NCBI RefSeq assembly: GCF_004328625.1
Contig: NZ_CP032229.1
Location: 682,001-746,000 of the forward strand
DNA: 64,000 nt
Origin: Streptomyces seoulensis
GTDB lineage: Bacteria > Actinomycetota > Actinomycetes > Streptomycetales > Streptomycetaceae
Direction of reading: 5' to 3'
A program made the translations under genes and the position numbers. The notes under the pieces were generated by a model, which saw nothing but the letters and a program-made list of their open reading frames with translations, did no database searches and was not told the origin of the DNA. This document shows positions 17,259 to 24,706 of this stretch, piece by piece (within the stretch, counting starts at the first letter, position 1; each line of letters opens with the position of its first letter).

Positions 17259-17729
17259 TCAGCGGGCCGGAGAGGGCTCCGGGCGGGCCGTGGCGGGCCT
17301 CGGCTGGCTCGGCACGCACCAGGGCAGCTCGACGAAGACCGTCTTGCCGCCCTCGCGGGTCGGCCGGACCCGCAGCTTGCCGCCGCACTCGACGGTGAGA
17401 CACCGGATGATGGCCATGCCGCGCCCGTTGTCCTGGGCGACGGCGGCCGGGAGTCTCTTCGGCAGCCGGGGATGGCTGTCCGTAACCCCGATGAGCAGCA
17501 GCTCGTCCCGGGCCAGTACGACGTCCACGGTGAAGGTGGGCGACTGGCCCAGGGTGTGCTGGACCGCGTTGGTGGCCAGCTCGGAGACGATGAGGCGCAC
17601 GGTGTCGGTGACCTCGTCGTCCGCCGGGAGCCCCCAGCTCGCCAGCGTGCCCACCACGTACGACCTGGCCGTGCGGACCGAGGCTGGATCGCTCGGCAGC
17701 GTGACGGATGCTTCCAGATGGTCTGCCAT
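17259..17729 (-). CDS. HATPase_c regulatory protein (anti-sigma factor / RsbW-like)
   Basis: A 156-residue single-domain protein of the GHKL ATPase fold, starting at ATG 17729 (M-A-D-H-L-E-A). The N-box is ELATNAVQH, the G1 box DNGRGMAII, and a C-terminal TVFVELPW strand completes the fold. Streptomyces has dozens of such RsbW/SpoIIAB-like proteins, which phosphorylate anti-anti-sigma factors or bind sigma factors. No anti-anti-sigma or sigma gene is adjacent, so the partner is unknown. It is transcribed towards the NlpC gene. Confidence 0.88.
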   Translation of the reverse strand: MADHLEASVTLPSDPASVRTARSYVVGTLASWGLPADDEVTDTVRLIVSELATNAVQHTLGQSPTFTVDVVLARDELLLIGVTDSHPRLPKRLPAAVAQDNGRGMAIIRCLTVECGGKLRVRPTREGGKTVFVELPWCVPSQPRPATARPEPSPAR

Positions 17730-17953
17730 GGCGAAGTCGTCCCTTTCCCACGGGGCGGCCCGCCGACCTTCCACGGGCCGCGCGACGACGCGGGGCGGAG
17801 GCTTCGGGCACGGTCCCGCTCTGGTGCCTGCACGTCAGCCTGCCATCACGGAAGCGGTCCGGTGAACCAACCCCCCAGATACGCGGACATCTGTCGCTCA
17901 ACGGGGTGAACTCTGCGACGCGAGACCGTATTTGGCGGGGTTTTTCCCACCCT

Positions 17954-19084
17954 TCAGCAGGGCCGAACGGCGGTGACGACCCTTACCGCCCGTTCGATGT
18001 CCGCCTCCGACAGATCCGCGCGGGCGGTCAGCCGGAGCCGGGAGACCCCGTCCGGGACGGACGGCGGGCGGAAGCAGCCGACCGACAGCCCCTCCGCCCG
18101 GCAGTCGGCGGCCCAGCGCACGGCCGCGTCGGGGGACGGCGCCCGTACCGAGACCACGGCCGCGTCCGGGCGTACGGCCGCCAGGCCCTCGGCGGTCAGC
18201 CGGGCGTGCAGTTCGGCGGCGACCGCGCGGACGCGCGCCGGGCGCTCGGGTTCGCGCCGGAGCAGGCGCAGCGCGGCGAGCGCGGCCCCCGCGGCGGCGG
18301 GGGCGAGCCCGGTGTCGAAGATGAACGTCCGCGCGGTGTTGACCAGATGGCCGATCACCCGCGCCGGGCCCAGCACCACCCCGCCCTGGCTGCCCAGCGA
18401 CTTGGACAGCGTGGCCGTGGCCACCACGTCGCCCGCGCCCGCGAGCCCGGCCGCGTGGACCGCGCCCCGGCCGCCCTCCCCCAGCACACCGAGGCCGTGG
18501 GCGTCGTCCACGACCAGTCCGGCCCGGTGTTCCCGGCAGGCGCCGGCCAGCCGAGCGAGGGGCGCCGCGTCGCCGTCGACGGAGAACACCGTGTCCGACA
18601 GGGCGATGGCCTCCCCCTGATGGGCCGCCAGTGCCTTGGCCACGGCCTCCGGATCGGCGTGCCCGACGACCTGGGTGGTGCCGCGCGCCAGACGGCAGCC
18701 GTCGATCAGGGAGGCGTGGTTGCCCGCGTCGGAGACGATCAGCGAGCCGTGCGGGCCGAGCGCGGTGACGGCGGCGAGGTTGGCCGCGTAGCCGGAGGAC
18801 AGTACGAGGGCCGCCTCGAAGCCGCAGAAGTCGGCGAGTTCGGTCTCCAGGCGGGCGTGCAGCTCGGTGGTGCCGGTGACCAGCCGGGAGCCGGTGGCGC
18901 CGCCGCCCCAGGTCCGGGCGGCCCCGGCCGCGCCCTCCACGACCTCCGGGTGGCGGGCCAGGCCCAGGTAGTCGTTGCTCGCCAGGTCCAGCAGGGGCGA
19001 GTCGGCGGGCCGGGGGCGCAGGGTCCTGAGGAGTCCGGCGCGGCGGCGCGCCTCGGCCTGCTCGTCGATCCAGCCGAACGCCAT
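17954..19084 (-). CDS. bioF: 8-amino-7-oxononanoate synthase
   Basis: A 376-residue alpha-oxoamine synthase that joins pimeloyl thioester and alanine in the first step of biotin ring synthesis. Motifs include LDLASNDYLGLARHP, GGGATGSRLVTGTTELH, the PLP-contacting DDAHGLGVLGEGGRG, and the Schiff-base Lys in TLSKSLGSQGG. The start ATG 19084 follows GGAGGAG. It is divergent from bioB; the 179-base gap carries repeated inverted sequences. C-terminal residues are normal for BioF. Together with bioB, bioA and bioD this completes the pimelate-to-biotin pathway. Confidence 0.94.
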   Translation of the reverse strand: MAFGWIDEQAEARRRAGLLRTLRPRPADSPLLDLASNDYLGLARHPEVVEGAAGAARTWGGGATGSRLVTGTTELHARLETELADFCGFEAALVLSSGYAANLAAVTALGPHGSLIVSDAGNHASLIDGCRLARGTTQVVGHADPEAVAKALAAHQGEAIALSDTVFSVDGDAAPLARLAGACREHRAGLVVDDAHGLGVLGEGGRGAVHAAGLAGAGDVVATATLSKSLGSQGGVVLGPARVIGHLVNTARTFIFDTGLAPAAAGAALAALRLLRREPERPARVRAVAAELHARLTAEGLAAVRPDAAVVSVRAPSPDAAVRWAADCRAEGLSVGCFRPPSVPDGVSRLRLTARADLSEADIERAVRVVTAVRPC

Positions 19085-19115
19085 GGCTCCTCCGGGGGCT
19101 TGCTCTGCCGGACGC

Positions 19116-19142
19116 TTGTGCGGACAACAGATTTGTAGACAA
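19116..19142. promoter_or_regulatory. paired TTGT/ACAA inverted repeats in the bio divergent promoter
   Basis: Two neighbouring inverted repeats, TTGT-N4-ACAA (19116-19127) and TTGT-N2-ACAA (19133-19142), stand in the bioF/bioB gap, with a repeated GACAACAG. This is the only AT-rich stretch in the gap and is a strong candidate for the operator of a biotin regulator acting on both directions. I cannot name the regulator. Confidence 0.5.
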
Positions 19143-19263
19143 CAGACAGACACTAGCGGCGCGGAGAGCCGCCCATGGTGTGGCAATACCCACACGGTGA
19201 ACCTCGGTCGTTGTGCGAAGTCTCCTTGGCCGCGAGCGGTCGGGTAGGACAGGATCAGGCCCC

Positions 19264-20454
19264 ATGGACCTGCTGAACACGCTGGTGGACAAGGGACTGC
19301 GGCGCGAGACGCCGACGCGCGAGGAAGCGCTCGCCGTGCTCGCCACCTCCGACGACGACCTGCTCGATGTGGTGGCCGCGGCCGGCAAGGTGCGGCGGCA
19401 CTGGTTCGGCCGCAGGGTGAAGCTCAACTATCTGGTGAACCTCAAGTCGGGCCTGTGCCCGGAGGACTGCTCCTACTGCTCGCAGCGGCTGGGCTCCACG
19501 GCGGGCATCCTCAAGTACACCTGGCTCAAGCCCGACCAGGCGTCCGAGGCGGCCGCCGCCGGGCTGGCCGGGGGCGCCAAGCGGGTGTGCCTGGTGGCGT
19601 CCGGGCGCGGGCCCACCGACCGGGACGTGGACCGGGTCTCCGACACGATCAAGGCCATCAAGGACCGACACGAGGACGTCGAGGTGTGCGCCTGCCTCGG
19701 CCTGCTCTCCGACGGCCAGGCGGAGCGGCTGCGCGCGGCGGGCGCCGACGCCTACAACCACAACCTCAACACCTCCGAGGCGACCTACGGCGACATCACC
19801 ACCACCCACACGTACGCCGACCGGGTGGACACGGTGCACAAGGCGCACGCGGCCGGTCTCTCCGCCTGCTCGGGGCTGATCGCGGGCATGGGTGAGCGCG
19901 ACGAGGACCTGGTGGACGTGGTGTTCGCGCTGCGCGAGCTGGACCCGGACTCCGTTCCGGTGAACTTCCTGATCCCGTTCGAGGGCACCCCGCTGGCCAA
20001 GGAGTGGAACCTCACCCCGCAGCGCTGCGTGCGCATCCTGGCGATGGTCCGCTTCGTCTGCCCGGACGTGGAGGTGCGGATCGCGGGCGGCCGTGAGGTG
20101 CATCTGCGCTCGCTCCAGCCGCTCGCGCTGCACCTGGCCAACTCGATCTTCCTCGGGGACTACCTGACCAGCGAGGGCCAGGCGGGCAAGGCCGACCTGG
20201 AGATGATCGCGGACGCCGGGTTCGAGGTGGAGGGCGCGGACGAGGTGACGCTGCCGGAGCACCGTGCGGCGGCCGGCCCGGGCGGGTGCGGGTCGCACGC
20301 GGCGGCGGGCGGGTGCGGGTCGGAGGGGGAACCGGCCGGCGGCGGTGTGTGCGGTACGGCCGAGGCTTCCGCGCCTGCCTCTGCCGAGCCGCGCACCGAT
20401 CTGGTCGCCGTGCGCCGCCGGGGTGCCGGGACGGACCTCGCGCCCAATGCCTGA
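19264..20454 (+). CDS. bioB: biotin synthase
   Basis: A 396-residue radical SAM enzyme that inserts sulfur into dethiobiotin. The CxxxCxxC cluster motif is [12 protein letters not shown]; further conserved blocks are [22 protein letters not shown] and [12 protein letters not shown], and the [2Fe-2S] Arg region [15 protein letters not shown]. The core ends near residue 335; a tail of about 60 residues rich in Gly, Ala and Cys (three GGCGS/GGGVCG-type motifs) follows and is not part of the usual enzyme. The start ATG 19264 lies a short distance after CAGGATCAGG. Its end overlaps bioA by 8 bases. Confidence 0.96.
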   Translation: MDLLNTLVDKGLRRETPTREEALAVLATSDDDLLDVVAAAGKVRRHWFGRRVKLNYLVNLKSGLCPEDCSYCSQRLGSTAGILKYTWLKPDQASEAAAAGLAGGAKRVCLVASGRGPTDRDVDRVSDTIKAIKDRHEDVEVCACLGLLSDGQAERLRAAGADAYNHNLNTSEATYGDITTTHTYADRVDTVHKAHAAGLSACSGLIAGMGERDEDLVDVVFALRELDPDSVPVNFLIPFEGTPLAKEWNLTPQRCVRILAMVRFVCPDVEVRIAGGREVHLRSLQPLALHLANSIFLGDYLTSEGQAGKADLEMIADAGFEVEGADEVTLPEHRAAAGPGGCGSHAAAGGCGSEGEPAGGGVCGTAEASAPASAEPRTDLVAVRRRGAGTDLAPNA

Positions 20455-21724
20455 CCCGGGTACGGCCGAGCTGCTGGAGCTGGACCGGCGGCATGTGTGG
20501 CATCCGTACGGTCCGATGCCGGGCCGGAGCGAACCGCTCGTCGTGGAGTCGGCGAGCGGGGTCCGGCTGCGGCTGGCGGACGGCGCGGAGCTGGTGGACG
20601 GGATGTCGTCCTGGTGGTCGGCGATCCACGGGTACCGGCACCCGGTGCTCGACGAGGCCGCGCGCGAGCAGTTGGGGCGGATGAGCCATGTGATGTTCGG
20701 CGGGCTCACGCACGAGCCCGCCGTACGGCTGGCGAAGCTCCTTGTCGACATGTCGCCCGAGGGTCTTGAGCACGTCTTCCTCGCGGACTCCGGGTCGGTG
20801 TCCGTCGAGGTGGCCGTCAAGATGTGCCTCCAGTACTGGCGTTCGCTCGGCCGTCCCGGCAAGCGGCGCCTGCTGACCTGGCGCGGCGGCTACCACGGCG
20901 ACACCTGGCACCCCATGTCGGTCTGCGACCCGGAGGGCGGCATGCACGGGCTGTGGTCCGGCGCGCTGCCCCGCCAGGTCTTCGTGGACGCGCCGCCAGC
21001 CGCCTACGAGGAGGCGTACGCGGAGCATCTGCGGTCCATGATCGAGCGGCACGCGGACGAACTGGCCGCGGTGATCGTGGAGCCGGTGGTGCAGGGCGCG
21101 GGCGGGATGCGGTTCCACTCCCCCGCGTATCTGCGGGTGCTCCGGGAGGCGTGCGACGCGCACGACGTGCTGCTGGTGTTCGACGAGATCGCCACCGGCT
21201 TCGGGCGCACCGGCGCGCTGTTCGCGGCGGAGCACGCCGCCGTCTCGCCCGATGTGATGTGCGTGGGCAAGGCGCTGACCGGCGGTTACCTCACGCTGGC
21301 GGCGACCTTGTGCACCGCGCGGGTGGCCGACGGGATCTCGCGCGGCGAGGTGCCGGTGCTCGCGCACGGGCCGACCTTCATGGGCAACCCGCTGGCCGCG
21401 CACGTGGCGTGTGCCTCCCTCGGACTGCTGCTCGGGCAGGACTGGCGGGGCGAGGTCAAGCGGATCGAGGCCGGCCTGCGGGAGGGTCTCGCCGGGGCCT
21501 CGGAGCTGCCCGGCGTGCGGGACGTGCGCGTGCTGGGCGCCATCGGGGTGGTCCAGCTCGATCACGAGGTGGACATGGCGGCCGCGACGCGGGCCGCCGT
21601 GCGGGAGGGCGTGTGGCTGCGCCCCTTCCGTGATCTGGTCTACACGATGCCGCCGTACGTCACGGACGACGCGGACGTGGCACGGATCGCGCGCGCGGTG
21701 TGCGGCGCGGCGCGGGAGGGATGA
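20447..21724 (+). CDS. bioA: adenosylmethionine-8-amino-7-oxononanoate aminotransferase
   Basis: A 425-residue class III aminotransferase that makes 7,8-diaminopelargonate, with SAM as amino donor. Recognisable blocks are [39 protein letters not shown], the PLP Asp in [14 protein letters not shown], the Lys in [10 protein letters not shown], and [13 protein letters not shown] 20447 overlaps the end of bioB; the stop is one base before the bioD start. The compact spacing shows a single bioBAD transcript. Confidence 0.96.
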   Translation: MPDPGTAELLELDRRHVWHPYGPMPGRSEPLVVESASGVRLRLADGAELVDGMSSWWSAIHGYRHPVLDEAAREQLGRMSHVMFGGLTHEPAVRLAKLLVDMSPEGLEHVFLADSGSVSVEVAVKMCLQYWRSLGRPGKRRLLTWRGGYHGDTWHPMSVCDPEGGMHGLWSGALPRQVFVDAPPAAYEEAYAEHLRSMIERHADELAAVIVEPVVQGAGGMRFHSPAYLRVLREACDAHDVLLVFDEIATGFGRTGALFAAEHAAVSPDVMCVGKALTGGYLTLAATLCTARVADGISRGEVPVLAHGPTFMGNPLAAHVACASLGLLLGQDWRGEVKRIEAGLREGLAGASELPGVRDVRVLGAIGVVQLDHEVDMAAATRAAVREGVWLRPFRDLVYTMPPYVTDDADVARIARAVCGAAREG

Positions 21725-21725
21725 C

Positions 21726-22445
21726 ATGCCGGTACTGGTGATCACGGGCACGGGCACGGAGATCGGCAAGACGATGGTGACGGCCGCCGTGGCGGCCTCC
21801 GCCCTCGCGGCCGGCCGCTCGGTGGCCGTCCTGAAGCCCGCGCAGACGGGCGTACGTCCGAACGAGCGCGGTGACGCCGACGAGGTGGGCCGTCTGGCGG
21901 GCCCGGTCACGGCCCGCGAACTGGCGCGCTATCCCGACCCGTTGGCCCCGGCGACGGCCGCCCGCCGCTCCGGCCTGCCGCCGGTGCATCCCCAGGACGT
22001 GGCGGAAGCGGCCGCGAAGCTCGCCACCGACCACGACCTCGTGCTGGTGGAGGGCGCGGGCGGTCTCCTGGTCCGCTTCGACCCGGCGGGCGGCACCCTG
22101 GCCGACGCGGCGGCCCTCCTGAACGCCCCGGTCCTCCTGGTCGCCCCGGCCGGCCTGGGCACCCTGAACGCGACGGAACTGACGGCCCGCGAACTGAAGC
22201 GCCGCGCACTGGAGTTGACCGGCGTGGTGATCGGCTCCTGGCCCCCCTCCCCCGACCTCGCCACCCGCTGCAACGTCACCGACCTCCCCGAGGTCGCCGG
22301 AGCCCCCCTCCTCGGCGCCCTCCCCCAGGGCACCGGCACCCTGCCCCCCGCGGACTTCCGCACCCAGGCCCCGTCCTGGCTGTCCCCCCGCCTGTGGGGG
22401 ACGTGGGACGCGGACGGGTTCCGGGCGCGGGAAGGGGTGGGGTAG
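21726..22445 (+). CDS. bioD: ATP-dependent dethiobiotin synthetase
   Basis: A 239-residue P-loop enzyme closing the ureido ring of dethiobiotin with CO2 and ATP. It has the P-loop TGTGTEIGKTMV, the KPAQTG substrate lysine, the VEGAGGLLV motif and the NVTDLP region. The start ATG 21726 lies one base after the bioA stop. Synonymous codon use becomes extremely C-rich in the last third (many CCC, GCC, CTC), but the frame remains intact. After it the sequence changes character at about 22.5 kb. Confidence 0.94.
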   Translation: MPVLVITGTGTEIGKTMVTAAVAASALAAGRSVAVLKPAQTGVRPNERGDADEVGRLAGPVTARELARYPDPLAPATAARRSGLPPVHPQDVAEAAAKLATDHDLVLVEGAGGLLVRFDPAGGTLADAAALLNAPVLLVAPAGLGTLNATELTARELKRRALELTGVVIGSWPPSPDLATRCNVTDLPEVAGAPLLGALPQGTGTLPPADFRTQAPSWLSPRLWGTWDADGFRAREGVG

Positions 22446-22540
22446 GCGTGTGAACCAGTCGCCCGACCGGCCCCAGGGTGTTTCAGACGTAGATCAAGGT
22501 CGTGCGGTGGGTTCCACGGCGAACCGGTCGGACCAGTCGT

Positions 22541-22807
22541 TCAGATGATGTTGAAGCCTCGGGCGGCGTCATAGATGTCGGCGTCCACGACGTAGATGAC
22601 TCGTGTGGTCACGACGAAATGGACCATGGCTCCGTCCAGCCAGCTGGAACGAGTGAGGTCGTCGTTCGAGAAGGCGCGGTGGGTGGAAGCGCCGTAGGGG
22701 TCGTCGGTGACCCGATCGACGAGGCGCTTCAGGGTCCGGCGATCATCGGGCGGGAGGTAGTCGCGGAGCCGGGCCGCCCGCTCGGTGAACTCAACACGGC
22801 GCTTCAT
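22541..22807 (-). CDS. hypothetical 88-residue protein, RelE/ParE-like in outline
   Basis: Starting at ATG 22807, the product begins M-K-R-R-V-E-F-T-E-R and shows the secondary-structure rhythm of small RelE/ParE-like proteins: a helical first half with LVDRVTDDPYG, then strands in MVHFVVTTRVIYVVDADIY. No catalytic residues can be assigned and no antitoxin is adjacent. The frame is open upstream, so it could also be the C-terminal part of the broken gene that precedes it. Its base composition is visibly less GC-rich than the flanking operons, hinting at a foreign origin. Confidence 0.5.
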   Translation of the reverse strand: MKRRVEFTERAARLRDYLPPDDRRTLKRLVDRVTDDPYGASTHRAFSNDDLTRSSWLDGAMVHFVVTTRVIYVVDADIYDAARGFNII

Positions 22808-23850
22808 GATGGCCGGAGTGTAGGTCGACGTGCACGATGCGGTCATCGGATTTTCGAAGGAGAGTGTTGAGAGTGGGGACTCGGAGTAGATGATCGACGC
22901 GTAGATCGTGCGACGCAGCCGCGACTTCTGGGCCGCCGAGGAATAGGCGTACAGGAAAGGCCACTGCGGTCCGTCGAAGCCGCTGGGCAGCCAGCCCACC
23001 TGTCGGGCCAGGCCATTGCCGATACCGAAGACCCCGGCCGCCATGCCCACGGTGTTCAGCGTCTGTCCGGGCGAGAGGATGAGGTCCGTCGAGACGGGCA
23101 CGGCCCGACTGCTCGCGGAGTTCACGGATGACGAGACCGTCGATGTCACGGCTGGGGTGGTACCGGTACTGCTCGCACACAGCGTTGATCCACGCGACCA
23201 GTTCCTTGCGTCCCTCACCCGCGATGAAGGCGTCGAGGCTGCGCGGTCCGGCATTACAGGCCGGAGGGTGGCCGCCCGCTCCTTCGCCGGCAGCCGGGGC
23301 GTGCTGGATGAGCCGTATGAATCGTGGGCCGGAGGGACTGAGGAAGAGCGGAAGCGTGGCTCCCGAGAGAGCGAACGCCGCCCCATGGTTGCACCCGGCA
23401 CGAATAATCCACTTCGCGATCTCGAACCCCCCGCCGTCGGCATGACGCCTGGCGGCTGTCAGCGTGCCCACGGGGTTCCAATAGGCGACCTGACGAGGAT
23501 TGGCCGTCCGTGACTGGACCGCCGCCGCAGTCACGGAACCTGCGGTCCCGCAACCACTCGTCGCGCGTGATCACACGGATGAAGCCCTGATCGACGCAGC
23601 GGATGGACTCCTTGGGAGTGATCCGGCTGAACTGCCTGATCAGGACACTGGACGGCGCCCACAGGTTGAGCGGCTGACTCAGGGCCACGAGATGGCGAAG
23701 ATCCCGACATCCGCCCTCTCCGTAATCGCTGATGTGGCAGAACGCGGGAAATATGGCGCCCGGGGGCTCAGTCACGCTGCATCCGTGGCTCCACCGATTG
23801 CCGAACATCGTTTCAGGTGTGGTTCGGGTCACACTAGGCTCGGGCGTGGC
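22808..23850 (-). pseudogene. frameshifted, unrecognised coding remnant
   Basis: On the minus strand three consecutive segments in three different frames look coding: about 23850-23530 (…GFIRVITRDEWLRDRRFRD), about 23530-23100 (QVAYWNPVGTLTAARRH … KELVAWINAVCEQYRYH … VIRELREQ), and about 23110-22808 (TLNTVGMAAGVFGIGNGLAR … PQWPFLYAYSSAAQ). Each has G/C-rich third positions in its own frame but no independent start or stop at the junctions, so one gene with two frameshifts is the simplest reading. I recognise no family. Sequencing errors could produce the same picture. The block lies between bioD and an ABC transporter and has lower GC than either side. Confidence 0.45.
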
Positions 23851-23887
23851 CGAGGAGTCGGGATGTCGAGGCGTTGGGGAGTGCATC

Positions 23888-24700
23888 TTGTTCACATCTG
23901 CTGCTCAGGACGCGCCGGGTGCGGTGCCGGGCCGGGGGACGGTGGCGCGGGCCCGGGGGCTGACCAAGGCGTACGGGACCGGGGAGACGGCCGTGGTCGC
24001 GCTGGACTCGGTGGACGTGGACATCGCGCGCGGGCGGTTCACCGCCGTGATGGGACCCTCCGGGTCGGGCAAGTCGACGCTGATGCACTGCCTGGCCGGG
24101 CTGGACACGGTCTCGGCCGGGCAGGTGTGGCTCGGGGACACCGAGATCACGGGGCTGAAGGACGGCGAGCTGACCAGGCTGCGCCGGGACCGGATCGGGT
24201 TCGTCTTCCAGTCGTTCAATCTGATCCCCACCCTGACGGCGGCGGAGAACATCACCCTGCCGATGGACATCGCGGGCCGTAAGCCCGAGCCCGGCTGGGT
24301 GGACCAGGTGATCGACAGTCTGGGGCTGCGGGACCGGCTCGGGCACCGTCCGGCCCAGTTGTCCGGCGGCCAGCAGCAGCGCGTGGCGTGTGCGCGGGCG
24401 CTGGCCTCGCGGCCGGAGCTGATCTTCGCGGACGAGCCCACCGGCAACCTGGACTCCCGCTCGGGTCTGGAGGTGCTGGGCTTCCTGCGCAGCGCGGTGG
24501 ACGACCTCGGGCAGAGCGTGGTCATGGTGACGCACGATCCCGGCGCGGCCGCCCACTCCGACCTGGTGCTCTTCCTGGGCGACGGCCGGATCGTGGACCG
24601 GATGGAGCGGCCCACGGCGGACACCGTACTGGAGCGGATGAAGGCGTTCGACGTGGTGCGGGGCCGGCTCGGGGACGACGCCGTGGCGCGGGAGGACTGA
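23888..24700 (+). CDS. ABC transporter ATP-binding protein (LolD/MacB type)
   Basis: A 270-residue ATPase with Walker A GPSGSGKST, Q-loop FVFQSFNLIPTLTAAEN, signature LSGGQQQRVACARAL, Walker B LIFADEPTGNLD and switch His in VTHDP. It belongs to the LolD/MacB/FtsE group that energises FtsX-like permeases rather than classical channels. I chose TTG 23888, with GGGGAG seven bases upstream, giving M-F-T-S-A-A-Q-D. It lies 6 bases before the matching permease gene. In Streptomyces such pairs usually move peptides, lipids or antibiotics out of the membrane. Confidence 0.93.
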   Translation: MFTSAAQDAPGAVPGRGTVARARGLTKAYGTGETAVVALDSVDVDIARGRFTAVMGPSGSGKSTLMHCLAGLDTVSAGQVWLGDTEITGLKDGELTRLRRDRIGFVFQSFNLIPTLTAAENITLPMDIAGRKPEPGWVDQVIDSLGLRDRLGHRPAQLSGGQQQRVACARALASRPELIFADEPTGNLDSRSGLEVLGFLRSAVDDLGQSVVMVTHDPGAAAHSDLVLFLGDGRIVDRMERPTADTVLERMKAFDVVRGRLGDDAVARED

Positions 24701-24706
24701 ACCCCC

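Noticed and set aside
22446..22540. Short gap between bioD and the small gene as a possible tRNA or attachment site
   Set aside because: No cloverleaf or direct repeat is visible.
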